This document shows positions 14,958-22,885 of a stretch of 28,371 nucleotides of DNA, piece by piece. The notes under the pieces are model-generated. The model ran no database searches and was not told the origin of the DNA. It was given only the letters and a program-made list of their open reading frames with translations. The DNA is from Clostridium sp. UBA4548 (GTDB lineage Bacteria > Bacillota > Clostridia > Clostridiales > Clostridiaceae). The DNA is taken from contig NZ_DGLI01000037.1 of the NCBI RefSeq assembly GCF_002387895.1, positions 165,641 to 194,011 of the forward strand, given 5' to 3'. The translations under genes and the position numbers were made by a program. Numbering within the stretch: the first letter of the stretch is position 1; each line of letters opens with the position of its first letter.

Positions 14958-16782
14958 GGTAACTTTTTTTGCTTATACTGAAAATAATATTCCTATTGGG
15001 ACTCCCCAAATCTTAGTAATAAATGAAGACACTAAACAAAACTTAGGAGATAATGTAGCAATATTTAATGAATATAGTAAAATTGTGGTTTTGTTTGAAA
15101 GCACGGATCCTAATGCTTTATTAAAAATAGATAGTAGTACATCTGAAGTACCCTTAAATATAAATGTAGATGACAAACCAGTAGTCTTATCAGAAACAGG
15201 TGATAGTGATACTATGCTCACGCCTGGGTATTATGGAGTTGAAGTTATTACATCTAAAGGTAAATATGATGGTCTATATTTAATTAAACCAACATCAGTG
15301 TCATGGGATGGTTTAATAAATCTTAGAAGCTATTTAGAAGATATAATGATAGGACTTTCTCAAAATCTTTATATACAGAGAATGACTGGACAAAAAAATA
15401 TGTATGGAGATAACGATTACTCTCTAAACAAATTATACTCATATATAAATAACAATATAGGTTTAGTTATTAATAACATTGAGAGTATCATAAATAATCC
15501 TCTTTCAGATGTGGCAAAGAGATATAGGGAACAACACTATTCTGCAAGGCAAGATATGAAAAGCCAGAAATGGTTAAGTTCTAAGGGAATAAACAAAAAT
15601 AGGAACCCTTATGTTCCTGAAATTACTTTTGAACGGCATACATTCTTAGAAAAAGATGTTTCTGAAAATAGATGGGTTAGGAAAATATTAAATAAAAGTA
15701 TCGAAATAATATGTGATAGTGAGAGCAAATATATGGCGATTTTAAATGAGTTTTCTAACAAATTAGATTTAAAGGAAGCGGCTTTTATTGAAAAAAGTAA
15801 TAAACATAATTCTATAATTAATGATAGAAGAGTTAGTAAGGAACATAAGTATGTTACTCAAAAAGAACTCGAATATATGAAGAATGAATTAAACAAGTTA
15901 AAGTCTAATAGAGTCTTCATTCAAGATATAACTACAAATCTGAAAAAATTTAAATCATTATTATTGCATTATTCAAATGAGACATGGTTTAACGAGATAC
16001 CTGATAATATAAAAACAACAAGAATTTCACATAAAATGCTTAAAGATTATAGGTATTTTCAGCTTTATGATTTCTATAATAATATAATATCTGTTGAGAA
16101 TAATAGCATGGTCAATAGGAAACCTTATTTTCCAAGCAAGAAATCATCCAAGCTTTTTGAATACTATGCAGTAGTCTCAGCAATTCAAGTATTAAGGCAG
16201 AATGGATTTGAGTGGATTAGTGGTTGGTTATCAGATAATAAAAGTGAAGATATATTTAATGGTGAAATTCCTTCTAATGAACCTATGATATTTGAAAAAG
16301 ATAATCTGCTTTGTGAATTGTTTTATGAGAAAAAAGTAAGGCAAAATATGGAGGTAGCATCAAGTAATACTAGTGACTTTGTGAGAATGAATGCTAGACA
16401 TTATGAGCCAGATATAATAATAGGGTTATTTGATAAAGAAACACATGAACTTCTAAAATCAGCTGTAGTTGAAGTGAAGTGTGCTTTTAGTAGAAATTTA
16501 TATAGCAGTAATGGGCCGACAAGAGCAATAGAACAGGCAAAGGATTATTATAGCTTTGGGTACTATGATAAAAATAAGCGTGGTAAAAATAAAACAATAA
16601 GAAGCGTTATAGATGAAATAATAATCATTTATCCTAAACAGGAAAAGAAGATCACGTATGATTATGATGATATTAATTTATCTTTCATTCAAGTAGAAGC
16701 ATTAGACAGCCAAGATATAACACAGCATTATGGATACATGGAATTAAAGAATGCAATAGAAAGCTGTTTAGAATTAATTTAA
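14947..16782 (+). CDS. DUF2357/PD-(D/E)XK nuclease (COG1700-like)
   Basis: ATG 14947 is chosen because AGGAG (14933-14937) stands 9 nt before it; ATG 14941 is too close. The 611-residue product starts with a beta-rich region of DUF2357 type (about 1-130, with LTPGYYGVEV and SWDGLINLRSYLEDIMIGL). Long helices follow, then a C-terminal PD-(D/E)XK nuclease: KLFEYYAVVSAI helix, EPDII (Asp489) and AVVEVKC (Glu509, Lys511), then a Q-containing helix (AIEQAKDYYSFGY). All catalytic residues are present. This domain pair is known next to McrB-like motors as a McrC-type effector in antiviral defence. The gene ends before a strong terminator. Confidence 0.88.
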   Translation: MQTKVTFFAYTENNIPIGTPQILVINEDTKQNLGDNVAIFNEYSKIVVLFESTDPNALLKIDSSTSEVPLNINVDDKPVVLSETGDSDTMLTPGYYGVEVITSKGKYDGLYLIKPTSVSWDGLINLRSYLEDIMIGLSQNLYIQRMTGQKNMYGDNDYSLNKLYSYINNNIGLVINNIESIINNPLSDVAKRYREQHYSARQDMKSQKWLSSKGINKNRNPYVPEITFERHTFLEKDVSENRWVRKILNKSIEIICDSESKYMAILNEFSNKLDLKEAAFIEKSNKHNSIINDRRVSKEHKYVTQKELEYMKNELNKLKSNRVFIQDITTNLKKFKSLLLHYSNETWFNEIPDNIKTTRISHKMLKDYRYFQLYDFYNNIISVENNSMVNRKPYFPSKKSSKLFEYYAVVSAIQVLRQNGFEWISGWLSDNKSEDIFNGEIPSNEPMIFEKDNLLCELFYEKKVRQNMEVASSNTSDFVRMNARHYEPDIIIGLFDKETHELLKSAVVEVKCAFSRNLYSSNGPTRAIEQAKDYYSFGYYDKNKRGKNKTIRSVIDEIIIIYPKQEKKITYDYDDINLSFIQVEALDSQDITQHYGYMELKNAIESCLELI

Positions 16783-16797
16783 TGATGTAACAAAAAT

Positions 16798-16837
16798 AAG
16801 TTATAGCTCAAAATTAAAGAGTTATAACTTGTTTTTT
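16798..16837 (+). terminator. Terminator of the defence operon
   Basis: Stem AAGTTATAGCTC (16798-16809) with GAGTTATAACTT (16819-16830), 12 bp with one G-T pair, 9-nt loop, then GTTTTTT. It lies 15 nt after the nuclease stop codon. Confidence 0.88.
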
Positions 16838-16950
16838 ACTTAAAAGTACAAAATATTGACTAATAAACTAATTTTAACCTTATAATTTGAAGAGTTATTT
16901 CTACTATTCTACATATACTAAATTAAAATATAACAAATAAAATATAACAA

Positions 16951-17121
16951 TTAAAATATATCTTCATTCTTAAGTGCTTTAAGTAACATCTTTAAACAAT
17001 CCCTACTAAGAATTTCTTTTAAAATCTTATAATAGCTTTCTACCTTAATTTCCTCATATCTTCTCATTCCTTCTTTAGTTTCAGGGTAATTTATCTTAAC
17101 TTTTATATTTGGCTTATTCAT
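16951..17121 (-). CDS. Small protein, directionality-factor candidate
   Basis: Reading the minus strand from ATG (17121-17119) gives 56 residues, MNKPNIKVKINYPETKEG... ending KALKNEDIF, with TAA at 16953-16951. GGGGAAA lies 5 nt upstream. It is basic and probably helical after residue 15. It is the only minus-strand gene in the element and lies about 210 bp from the recombinase start, divergently oriented. Large serine integrases need a small accessory protein to excise, and such genes are often found beside them, so this is a candidate recombination directionality factor. No sequence family is recognised, and directionality factors share little similarity, so this rests on position and size. 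Confidence 0.5.
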   Translation of the reverse strand: MNKPNIKVKINYPETKEGMRRYEEIKVESYYKILKEILSRDCLKMLLKALKNEDIF

Positions 17122-17159
17122 AGTTTCCCCATATTAAAATTACTTCTATTAATACATTA

Positions 17160-17207
17160 TTACCCCTATTTTAAATTATTCCTGTTTTAATTTATTCCTA
17201 TTTTAAA
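17160..17207. repeat. Three 16-bp tandem repeats
   Basis: Three adjoining imperfect copies, TTACCCCTATTTTAAA, TTATTCCTGTTTTAAT and TTATTCCTATTTTAAA, between the small minus-strand gene and the recombinase. On the other strand the core is TTAAAATAGGAATAA. Direct repeats between two divergent genes are typical binding sites of a regulator or accessory recombination protein. The remaining DNA up to 17333 shows nothing else. Confidence 0.6.
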
Positions 17208-17332
17208 TACCATATTTAATCAAGTCCCACTATATAGTTTCATAAACTTAAAGTAAGTAGATTTTTGTGTTCATTTAGAAATTGATTTTGAATATGTGAA
17301 GTCTTTATTTTCGTAGTGTTATGGAGGTGTCT

Positions 17333-18997
17333 ATGAAAGCTGCTATATACGCAAGAAAGTCTGTTGCAACAGAAAAGGGAGAATCAATAGATAACCAAAT
17401 ACAATTATGTAAGGAGTATGGCTCAAGGCTAGGTGTTAAGGAGTTTATTATTTACAAGGATGAGGGTTTTAGTGGGGGAAATATTAATAGACCTAGCTTT
17501 AAGAATATGATAAAAGATGCTAAGAATAAAAAGTTCAATGTTCTCATCTGTTACAGACTGGATAGAATATCTCGGAGTGTAGCTGATTTTTCCTCTACTC
17601 TTGATGAATTACAAAGTAAAAATATTGATTTTATATCCATAAAAGAACACTTTGATACTTCAACCCCCATAGGAAGGGCCATGGTTTATATATCCTCTGT
17701 ATTTGCACAGTTAGAGAGGGAAACTATAGCTGAAAGAATTAGGGATAATATGATGGAACTTGCTAAGACAGGTAGATGGCTTGGGGGAACCACTCCACTG
17801 GGATATAAGTCAGAAGCAGTGGAGTATGTTGATGAAAATGGGAAAAATAAAAAAATGTATAAGCTTATAGAAGTTCCAGAGGAAATTGAAATAGTAAAAC
17901 TAATTTATGATCTTTACATTAAAAAGAAGGGCTTTCCATCTGTCGCAACCTACCTTTGCAAAAATAATTATAAGGGTAAAACTGGTGGAGAATTTTCAAG
18001 AACTTCTGTGGAGCAAATTATTAAAAATCCAGTGTACGCTATTGCAGACGAGAGGATAGAAAAGTTTTTTCAAAGTCATGGTGCCATAACCTATGGTGAT
18101 TTTAATGGCATTAATGGTATTATGCCTTACAATAAACGAGAAAATGGTAAAAAAGATAAACCAATAAGTGAGTGGATAGTGGCTATAGGAAATCATAAGG
18201 GTATTATTCCAAGTAAGCTTTGGATAAAGTGTCAGGCAATTAATAATGAAAATATGGAAAAGTCTTCTCCAAGGTCAGGTACAGGAAATAAATTTTTATT
18301 ATCAGGAATGATGGTTTGTGGAATTTGTGGAAGTGGTATGAGTTCTTGGAGTAAGAAAATTAAAAAAACGGGTGAGATTTCTAGATATTATAGATGCAAT
18401 TTAAAAGCCAGAGCTTCTAGTAGATGTGATAGTAAAATGCTTAATGCTGAGGTAGCTGAGGATTTAGTTCTTTCAAATATTACGGCTATTGATATAAATC
18501 AGCTTATTGCAAAGATAGAAAAGGATAATAGTGAGGTAGCAGCTCATTCAGAAATAGATGAAAATATTTTAAAGCTTAATAAGAACATTGAAGACAATAA
18601 AAAATCTATTCAAGGGTTAATTAGAAAACTAGCATTATTAGAAGATTTATCAATAATTAATTTAATTAAAGATGAGATTAATAAATTAAATGAAGAAAAC
18701 AAGAAGTTAGAGGAAGAATTATTAGGTATAAAATCACAAAAGGAGCCTATGGAAACCCTAAATGAGTATATAAAGTATATAAATGAAAGTCTTAAAAGTT
18801 TTAAAGCATTCATAAATTTAATTAAGGAAACCTCTAAAAAGAGAGAGGTTTTAAAAGCTATTGTAGAGAGTATTGTTTGGGATAGTAAAAATGAAGAACT
18901 TATAGTAAATATTATTGGTTCTTCACCAAAACTACCTAATGGTGTTGTTAGAAGACGAAATGGTAGTAAGTTGTGCTTTGGAGATGGGAGCAGATAA
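17333..18997 (+). CDS. Large serine recombinase (site-specific integrase)
   Basis: The start is ATG 17333, because GGAGGTG (17323-17329) lies between it and the in-frame ATG 17321. The 554 residues comprise a resolvase-type catalytic domain (YARKS with the nucleophilic serine near residue 10; YRLDRISRS; the GRAMVYISSVFAQLERE segment), a recombinase domain from about 150 (GGTTPLGYKS), a zinc ribbon (CGICGSGM, then CNLKARASSRC) near 330-365, and a coiled coil (about 400-470) as in large serine integrases. The last codons GAT GGG AGC AGA TAA lie on the attachment core, and the final A of the stop codon comes from the chromosomal gene. In the circular form the protein would be 25 residues longer. 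Confidence 0.95.
   Translation: MKAAIYARKSVATEKGESIDNQIQLCKEYGSRLGVKEFIIYKDEGFSGGNINRPSFKNMIKDAKNKKFNVLICYRLDRISRSVADFSSTLDELQSKNIDFISIKEHFDTSTPIGRAMVYISSVFAQLERETIAERIRDNMMELAKTGRWLGGTTPLGYKSEAVEYVDENGKNKKMYKLIEVPEEIEIVKLIYDLYIKKKGFPSVATYLCKNNYKGKTGGEFSRTSVEQIIKNPVYAIADERIEKFFQSHGAITYGDFNGINGIMPYNKRENGKKDKPISEWIVAIGNHKGIIPSKLWIKCQAINNENMEKSSPRSGTGNKFLLSGMMVCGICGSGMSSWSKKIKKTGEISRYYRCNLKARASSRCDSKMLNAEVAEDLVLSNITAIDINQLIAKIEKDNSEVAAHSEIDENILKLNKNIEDNKKSIQGLIRKLALLEDLSIINLIKDEINKLNEENKKLEEELLGIKSQKEPMETLNEYIKYINESLKSFKAFINLIKETSKKREVLKAIVESIVWDSKNEELIVNIIGSSPKLPNGVVRRRNGSKLCFGDGSR
18986..18996 (+). other. Right attachment site (attR core)
   Basis: GGGAGCAGATA, identical to 4002-4012. On its left are the last recombinase codons; on its right the substrate-binding gene resumes in frame (GAT AAA ACC ATG, Asp-Lys-Thr-Met). 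Confidence 0.88.
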
Positions 18998-19790
18998 AAC
19001 CATGCAACAACTACTTAGTGGAAACGCAGACATAGGTTTTTCAGGCCCAGAGCAAGTGCTATATATTTATAATCAAAAGAGAGATGATTATCCAATAGTA
19101 TTTGCTCAGCTTACACAAAAAGATGGTTCTTTCCTAGTTTCAAGGAAAGAAGAAAAAGATTTTAAATGGGAATCTTTAAAAGGAAAAGAAGTTATAGGTG
19201 GAAGACCGGGTGGAATGCCACAAATGGCTTTTGAATATGTGCTTAGAAATCGTGGGATTAATGTTAAGACAGATATGAACATGATAACTAACATTGCTTT
19301 TGGCGTTGTGCCAGCAGCTTTTAAGGGCGGAACTGGCGAATATGCAGCAATTTTTGAACCTACAGCTAGTATGATAGTTAAAGAACAAGGTGGTTCAATT
19401 CATTCAATTGGTGAAGCAGCAGGAACTCTTCCTTACACTTGTTTCTATGCTACAAAATCTTATATGGAAAAAAATCCTGAAATCATTGAGAAGTTCACAA
19501 GAGCTATCTATAAAGGACAACTTTGGATTGAGAAAAACTCTGATGAAGAAGTTATAAAAGCAATTAAATCCTTCTTCCCAGATACTGATGAAGCTATAAT
19601 GGTTCAAGTTGTTAAAAACTACAAACAAATTGAAGCTTTCTCAAAAACTCCAGTGGTTAATAAGGAAGATATGACAAGATTAATGGATATTATTCAATCC
19701 TATAATCCTGAGCTTCTAAAAGAGAGACCACCATATGAAAAGGTAGTTGATAATCAATTTGGAGCTAAGGCAATTAAGGAAGTTAAGTAA
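18997..19790 (+). pseudogene. ABC substrate-binding lipoprotein, 3' part
   Basis: This is the continuation of the gene cut at 4012. The frame runs through KTMQQLLSGNADIGFSGPEQ, a typical ligand-binding loop of SsuA/NMT1-type proteins, then the GRPGGMPQMAFEYVLRNRGI hinge region, to TAA at 19788-19790. No codon is missing when it is joined to the 5' part. In the integrated state it has no ribosome binding site of its own. An ATG at 18915, in the same frame but inside the recombinase gene, could start a hybrid protein without a signal peptide, which would be useless for transport. The host is expected to lack this importer subunit unless the element excises. Confidence 0.93.
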
Positions 19791-19807
19791 ATAAATCAAA
19801 TAAACAG

Positions 19808-19838
19808 AAGCCCTCTAGAGAAGTCTAGAGGGCTTTAA
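19808..19838 (+). terminator. Terminator of the transporter gene
   Basis: A perfect 12-bp stem AAGCCCTCTAGA (19808-19819) with TCTAGAGGGCTT (19824-19835), 4-nt loop. It follows the split transporter gene directly, so no other transporter gene is co-transcribed downstream. Confidence 0.9.
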
Positions 19839-19962
19839 TGTTAAAGAGGCAATAAATAGAGCTTTAGGAATGAAGAAAATTGAATTTATAAATAAATCAT
19901 ATAATTATTATTCATATTTTAGAAAATTCAAATTAAATTATTTTCTTTCGTCGATGTAAAAT

Positions 19963-19990
19963 TGTGTGTAAATATAAACTGTGTGTAAAA
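19963..19990. promoter_or_regulatory. Direct repeat, operator candidate
   Basis: TGTGTGTAAA occurs at 19963 and again at 19980 (17-bp period), followed by ATTTACC and GGATTTACACTAAGGTAAGC. These GTGTAAA/TTTAC motifs about 150 nt upstream of the gene at 20140 could bind a repressor. The rest of 19839-20139 shows no gene. Confidence 0.35.
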
Positions 19991-20139
19991 TTTACCATAA
20001 GGATTTACACTAAGGTAAGCTTACAGTAAAATATCAATAAATGACAGAAAGGTGAAGTTAAAATTCATTTATTTGTCTTTAGAAATATTATGGGGAGATA
20101 AAGAAAATTATTTTTGTTGATAAAAGGGGGAAGTCAACT

Positions 20140-20496
20140 ATGTCAAAGTTAGTTTTACGAAATGTAAAAGACGTGATTGTAATATCTCTAGTCAATGTTC
20201 TAATTGTGGGAATAATTTATTTTTTGTTTAAGTTTAATGGAATAACATATTACAAGTATGGATTGTATGCTATTAGCGGTCTATATTTTATAGGGTTTTT
20301 ATTTGCTATAACAAGCGGGGTAGGTAGGCATTATACAGGATGTAGTGCTGTAGGTGCTTTGCCTAATAATAATAATAATAATAATGGAGTTGGGCATAAA
20401 AGTTTTAATGGAATATCTAAATACAAGCTTTATAATTTTGAAATAAGGATGATTTCCATCTTTATAGTTACAGCATTAATAGGAATATTATTATAA
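20140..20496 (+). CDS. Small membrane protein with Asn repeat
   Basis: ATG 20140 follows AAGGGGGAAG (20123-20132). The 118 residues contain three predicted membrane helices (about 11-30, 38-58 and 101-118). The loop between helices 2 and 3 carries GVGRHYTGCSAVGALP followed by seven asparagines. The asparagines are coded by seven AAT triplets in a row (20366-20386), a tract that can gain or lose units without shifting the frame. I do not recognise the family. It is monocistronic, ending before a terminator. Confidence 0.72.
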   Translation: MSKLVLRNVKDVIVISLVNVLIVGIIYFLFKFNGITYYKYGLYAISGLYFIGFLFAITSGVGRHYTGCSAVGALPNNNNNNNGVGHKSFNGISKYKLYNFEIRMISIFIVTALIGILL

Positions 20497-20510
20497 AAAT
20501 CAATTGATAG

Positions 20511-20553
20511 TAAAAAATCTCAAGTTCTTTATAAAAGAGCTTGAGGTTTTTAT
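20511..20553 (+). terminator. Rho-independent terminator
   Basis: CTCAAG (20519-20524) pairs with CTTGAG (20540-20545), with a further TCTTT/AAAGA inner stem, flanked by an A-run on the left and GTTTTTATT on the right. Confidence 0.82.
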
Positions 20554-20839
20554 TAATAAAGCATATTATTTCAAAGTGATGAAAACTACTAAGACACTTA
20601 GAATATATAGAGGCTCAATAATTTTAAATTGTAAGCTATTAAATGAAGATTGTTTAAATGATTTATTTTAAGGAATATTTGATGAAGATAAATTAACAAC
20701 TGATTGAAATTCGCTTATAGGTATTAATTAACATATAATTATCTATTGAAAGAGTATTAGTACCAATCCTCACATTAGTTTTACTTAGACAAATAATAGA
20801 AACTTAAAAATCACCACCGCACCTAGCCACCTGCAACCT
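20554..20839. other. Gene-free stretch
   Basis: About 285 bp without a convincing gene. An ATG at 20579 opens a 30-codon frame (MKTTKTLRIYRGSIILN...) with no ribosome binding site, probably a remnant. Nothing else is seen. Confidence 0.45.
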
Positions 20840-21256
20840 TTATCCCAATAAATCCGTAGGCATATCTAGTTCGCAAGCAACTTCATCAAAAGATCTTTCG
20901 TAGAACATTTCTTTTGTTACTTCAGGAATCATGAGTAATGCTAAGAACATGTCCGCTTTTCTTTCAAGTTTATTGGTGTTCAAGTAGGTGTGATTCCTTA
21001 GGAAAGCACAGTGTACTTTCGGATGCAAAATAGCATGTGCAAGTTCGTGACCACAGGTATAGGCTTGCTTTCGACTTGATAGATTATTATTTATATAGGC
21101 AAATTTATATCTTTTTAAATATTGGTACATTCCATTTATTTCACTATGCATATCTACAAACATACACTGTATGTTTTCTAAACGGCATAGCTCAAATGGA
21201 TCTCTTGTCTTATGCTTTTTAACTAATCTATTAACTTCTTTTTCTATAAAATGCAA
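20840..21256 (-). CDS. ImmA/IrrE-type metallopeptidase
   Basis: On the minus strand, TTG at 21256 follows GGAGGG at 7-nt spacing. The 138-residue product carries the zinc-peptidase motif HELAHAILHP near residue 70 and the downstream acid ERKADMFLALLMIP, the hallmark of the ImmA/IrrE family. Members such as ImmA cut a DNA-binding repressor, often encoded next door, and thereby switch on mobile elements or stress genes. Here no repressor gene adjoins: upstream are about 430 bp of gene-free DNA and downstream a terminator region. It may be an orphan left from a lost element. All catalytic residues are present. Confidence 0.88.
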   Translation of the reverse strand: MHFIEKEVNRLVKKHKTRDPFELCRLENIQCMFVDMHSEINGMYQYLKRYKFAYINNNLSSRKQAYTCGHELAHAILHPKVHCAFLRNHTYLNTNKLERKADMFLALLMIPEVTKEMFYERSFDEVACELDMPTDLLG

Positions 21257-21697
21257 GGTAAGCCCTCCAAATCATTGACCATAGTTCCTCTATTTCTCAT
21301 TTATGGTTCATGTTTATTTCTCAATCCCATTATTATTATAAAGTCTTATACTCTGAAGATTATATTTTACATGTTTTCCTGTTTACATAAGTATAACGAA
21401 TATAAGATGAAATATTAGAATTTAAAATTAAATTAACTGAAATACTATCAACAACTTCCATATAGTAAATGTACACACAATACTAATATTCACCGTAATA
21501 CTAAATGTACTCTCGTTTTTTACTGACTCACCCCAAAAAAATGGGATCATATTTTTAAAATTGGTTCACTATGAAATGCCTCTTCATGAGATGCTTTAAG
21601 CTAAAAACTCACTATATTTTAAGGAACAAGGGTTAACTTCTTAACATATCATATATTAGGGAGTAAAAATCTCTAATAAAAATAAAAGGTGACAAGT
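21257..21697. other. Intergenic region between divergent genes
   Basis: About 440 bp separating the minus-strand peptidase from the + strand gene at 21698. It must hold both promoters, but none stands out. A short CCCC/GGG hairpin around ACCCCAAAAAAATGGG near 21530 is the only structure noticed. No helix-turn-helix gene is present on either strand. Confidence 0.4.
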
Positions 21698-22489
21698 ATG
21701 AAGAATTTAGATTCTATTAGGAGCACTTCAATAAAGTATTCTCAAGGTAGACAAGAAAAACTACCAGCTTTGGCTGTTAACACTTGTACAGGAAATGAAA
21801 CTGTATTGTTAATTCAAGATAACCCTTCTTGGTATTATTACGGATTCAATTCAATGAATGAAGAACTTCAAGCACAAGGGGTGAATTTTTGCACCATAAG
21901 CTCAGATCAAATTGGCTCTGTTAATTTATCTAGATTTAAAGAAATAATAATTCCATCCGCACAATATCAACCTTACTATTCAAATATTATGCCAAATGGA
22001 GTAATTCTACCTTCCATTGAAGCTTTTGTAAGAAATGGTGGGATATTATCTGCAAATTTAGCTTGGGCTGAATCTAGTGCTGCAGGTGCTACCTTTGTAG
22101 GTGGACTTAAGTATCAAGAAAGTTACACTGATGACAACAATATAGCAAATAGTTCTCATCCAATAATTACTGCAGCACTTCCTTGCTTTGGTGGTAATTG
22201 TGGACAAATCCTAGATCAGGGTTATAGAAATGATTTAGATGGCTGGAACTCATCATCACACGGATATTTTACTAACTTACCAACAGGAACTGGAGTAATT
22301 CTTACTGATGAAAATAATAACCCAGTTATGATAGAATATCCTTATGGTAAAGGGATGGTTGTTGTAACCTTCTCAACTGTTGAATTTCAATATGGTCTTG
22401 GTGAGAAAAAACTATTAGCAAATGAACTTGCTTATCAAAGTTATCTAGTAAGACGAGGATCTAGAGGACTTCTTGTTGAAGTAGAATAA
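21698..22489 (+). CDS. Glutamine-amidotransferase-fold-like protein
   Basis: The start is ATG 21698 with AAAGGTG (21685-21691); the in-frame GTG at 21689 overlaps that site. The 263 residues have the build of a class-I glutamine-amidotransferase-like domain: a strand ETVLLIQDNPSWYYYGF, a middle strand KEIIIPSAQYQPYY, a helix then GGILSANLAWAES, and near the end the strand ...MIEYPYGKGMVVVTFSTVEF. This last 'GKG.V...T' segment is common in ThuA-like and related domains. The usual catalytic Cys-His-Glu triad is not evident, so an enzymatic role is doubtful. No signal peptide. Function unknown. Confidence 0.65.
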   Translation: MKNLDSIRSTSIKYSQGRQEKLPALAVNTCTGNETVLLIQDNPSWYYYGFNSMNEELQAQGVNFCTISSDQIGSVNLSRFKEIIIPSAQYQPYYSNIMPNGVILPSIEAFVRNGGILSANLAWAESSAAGATFVGGLKYQESYTDDNNIANSSHPIITAALPCFGGNCGQILDQGYRNDLDGWNSSSHGYFTNLPTGTGVILTDENNNPVMIEYPYGKGMVVVTFSTVEFQYGLGEKKLLANELAYQSYLVRRGSRGLLVEVE

Positions 22490-22540
22490 AGTGATATACT
22501 CTACAAGGTATAATAAAATAGAGTTGTTTGTTATTTAACT

Positions 22541-22576
22541 AGCCAACGTCTGCAAAAGGCAGACGTTGGCTTTGGT
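22541..22576 (+). terminator. Strong rho-independent terminator
   Basis: A 13-bp perfect stem AGCCAACGTCTGC (22541-22553) with GCAGACGTTGGCT (22559-22571), 5-nt loop, then TTGG. It follows the gene at 21698. Confidence 0.85.
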
Positions 22577-22604
22577 ATTAATTAAAGCTAAAAAGTGGGT
22601 AAAG

Positions 22605-22694
22605 ATGTTTTTAGAAAGAGATATAATTCCAGTAGCAGAAATTGAAGAATGGATCAGAAGCTTTGGTAATATAGAAAAAAGGGATAGTTACTGA
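22605..22694 (+). pseudogene. 29-codon frame, probable gene remnant
   Basis: ATG 22605 behind AAGTGGG encodes MFLERDIIPVAEIEEWIRSF...RDSY and stops at TGA 22694. The sequence looks coding but is too short for a domain. Probably the surviving start of a longer gene. Confidence 0.35.
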
Positions 22695-22783
22695 TTATTT
22701 ATTTGTTGAATTTAATGTAACTTTTTTCTTGAAAAGCTTATACTTTAGACTTGTTGATAATAGGAAATGTGAACAAATAGGAG

Positions 22784-22820
22784 AAAACATGTTAATTTCC
22801 ATAGAGTTAACATGTTTTTT
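22784..22820. terminator. Terminator-like inverted repeat
   Basis: A perfect 12-bp stem AAAACATGTTAA (22784-22795) with TTAACATGTTTT (22807-22818), 11-nt loop, flanked by T-run on the right. It could act on either strand and separates the remnant at 22605 from the minus-strand remnant below. Confidence 0.65.
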
Positions 22821-22885
22821 CTATGCTCTATACTACTAGAAGATATCTAAAAGTCTACATCTTTCCCTTTTGAAATGACAAATTA

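Larger units (their letters stand above)
4002..18996. mobile_element. Serine-recombinase genomic island, ~15 kb
   Basis: The element is bounded by the 11-bp repeat GGGAGCAGATA at 4002-4012 and 18986-18996. It splits one substrate-binding-protein gene in two, and removing one repeat plus the intervening 14,984 bp restores the reading frame exactly. The recombinase gene ends on the right boundary. Cargo includes an array of small genes separated by long hairpins and a McrBC-like defence operon. I see no relaxase, replication protein, coupling protein or phage structural gene. It is therefore a self-integrating island that would rely on other elements for transfer. All genes run toward the right end except one small gene at 16951-17121. 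Confidence 0.92.

Noticed and set aside
4002..18996. The island as a prophage or conjugative element
   Set aside because: No structural, lysis, replication, relaxase or coupling-protein genes are seen across its whole length.
4013..19016. CAACTACTT occurs at 4013-4021 and 19008-19016 and could be taken as the attachment repeat
   Set aside because: Joining the flanks across it creates a TAG stop at once and does not restore the transporter gene, while GGGAGCAGATA restores it exactly.
18915..19790. A 291-codon gene starting at ATG 18915
   Set aside because: Its first 27 codons lie in the recombinase gene in another frame and there is no ribosome binding site; the real reading is the 3' half of the split transporter gene from 18997.
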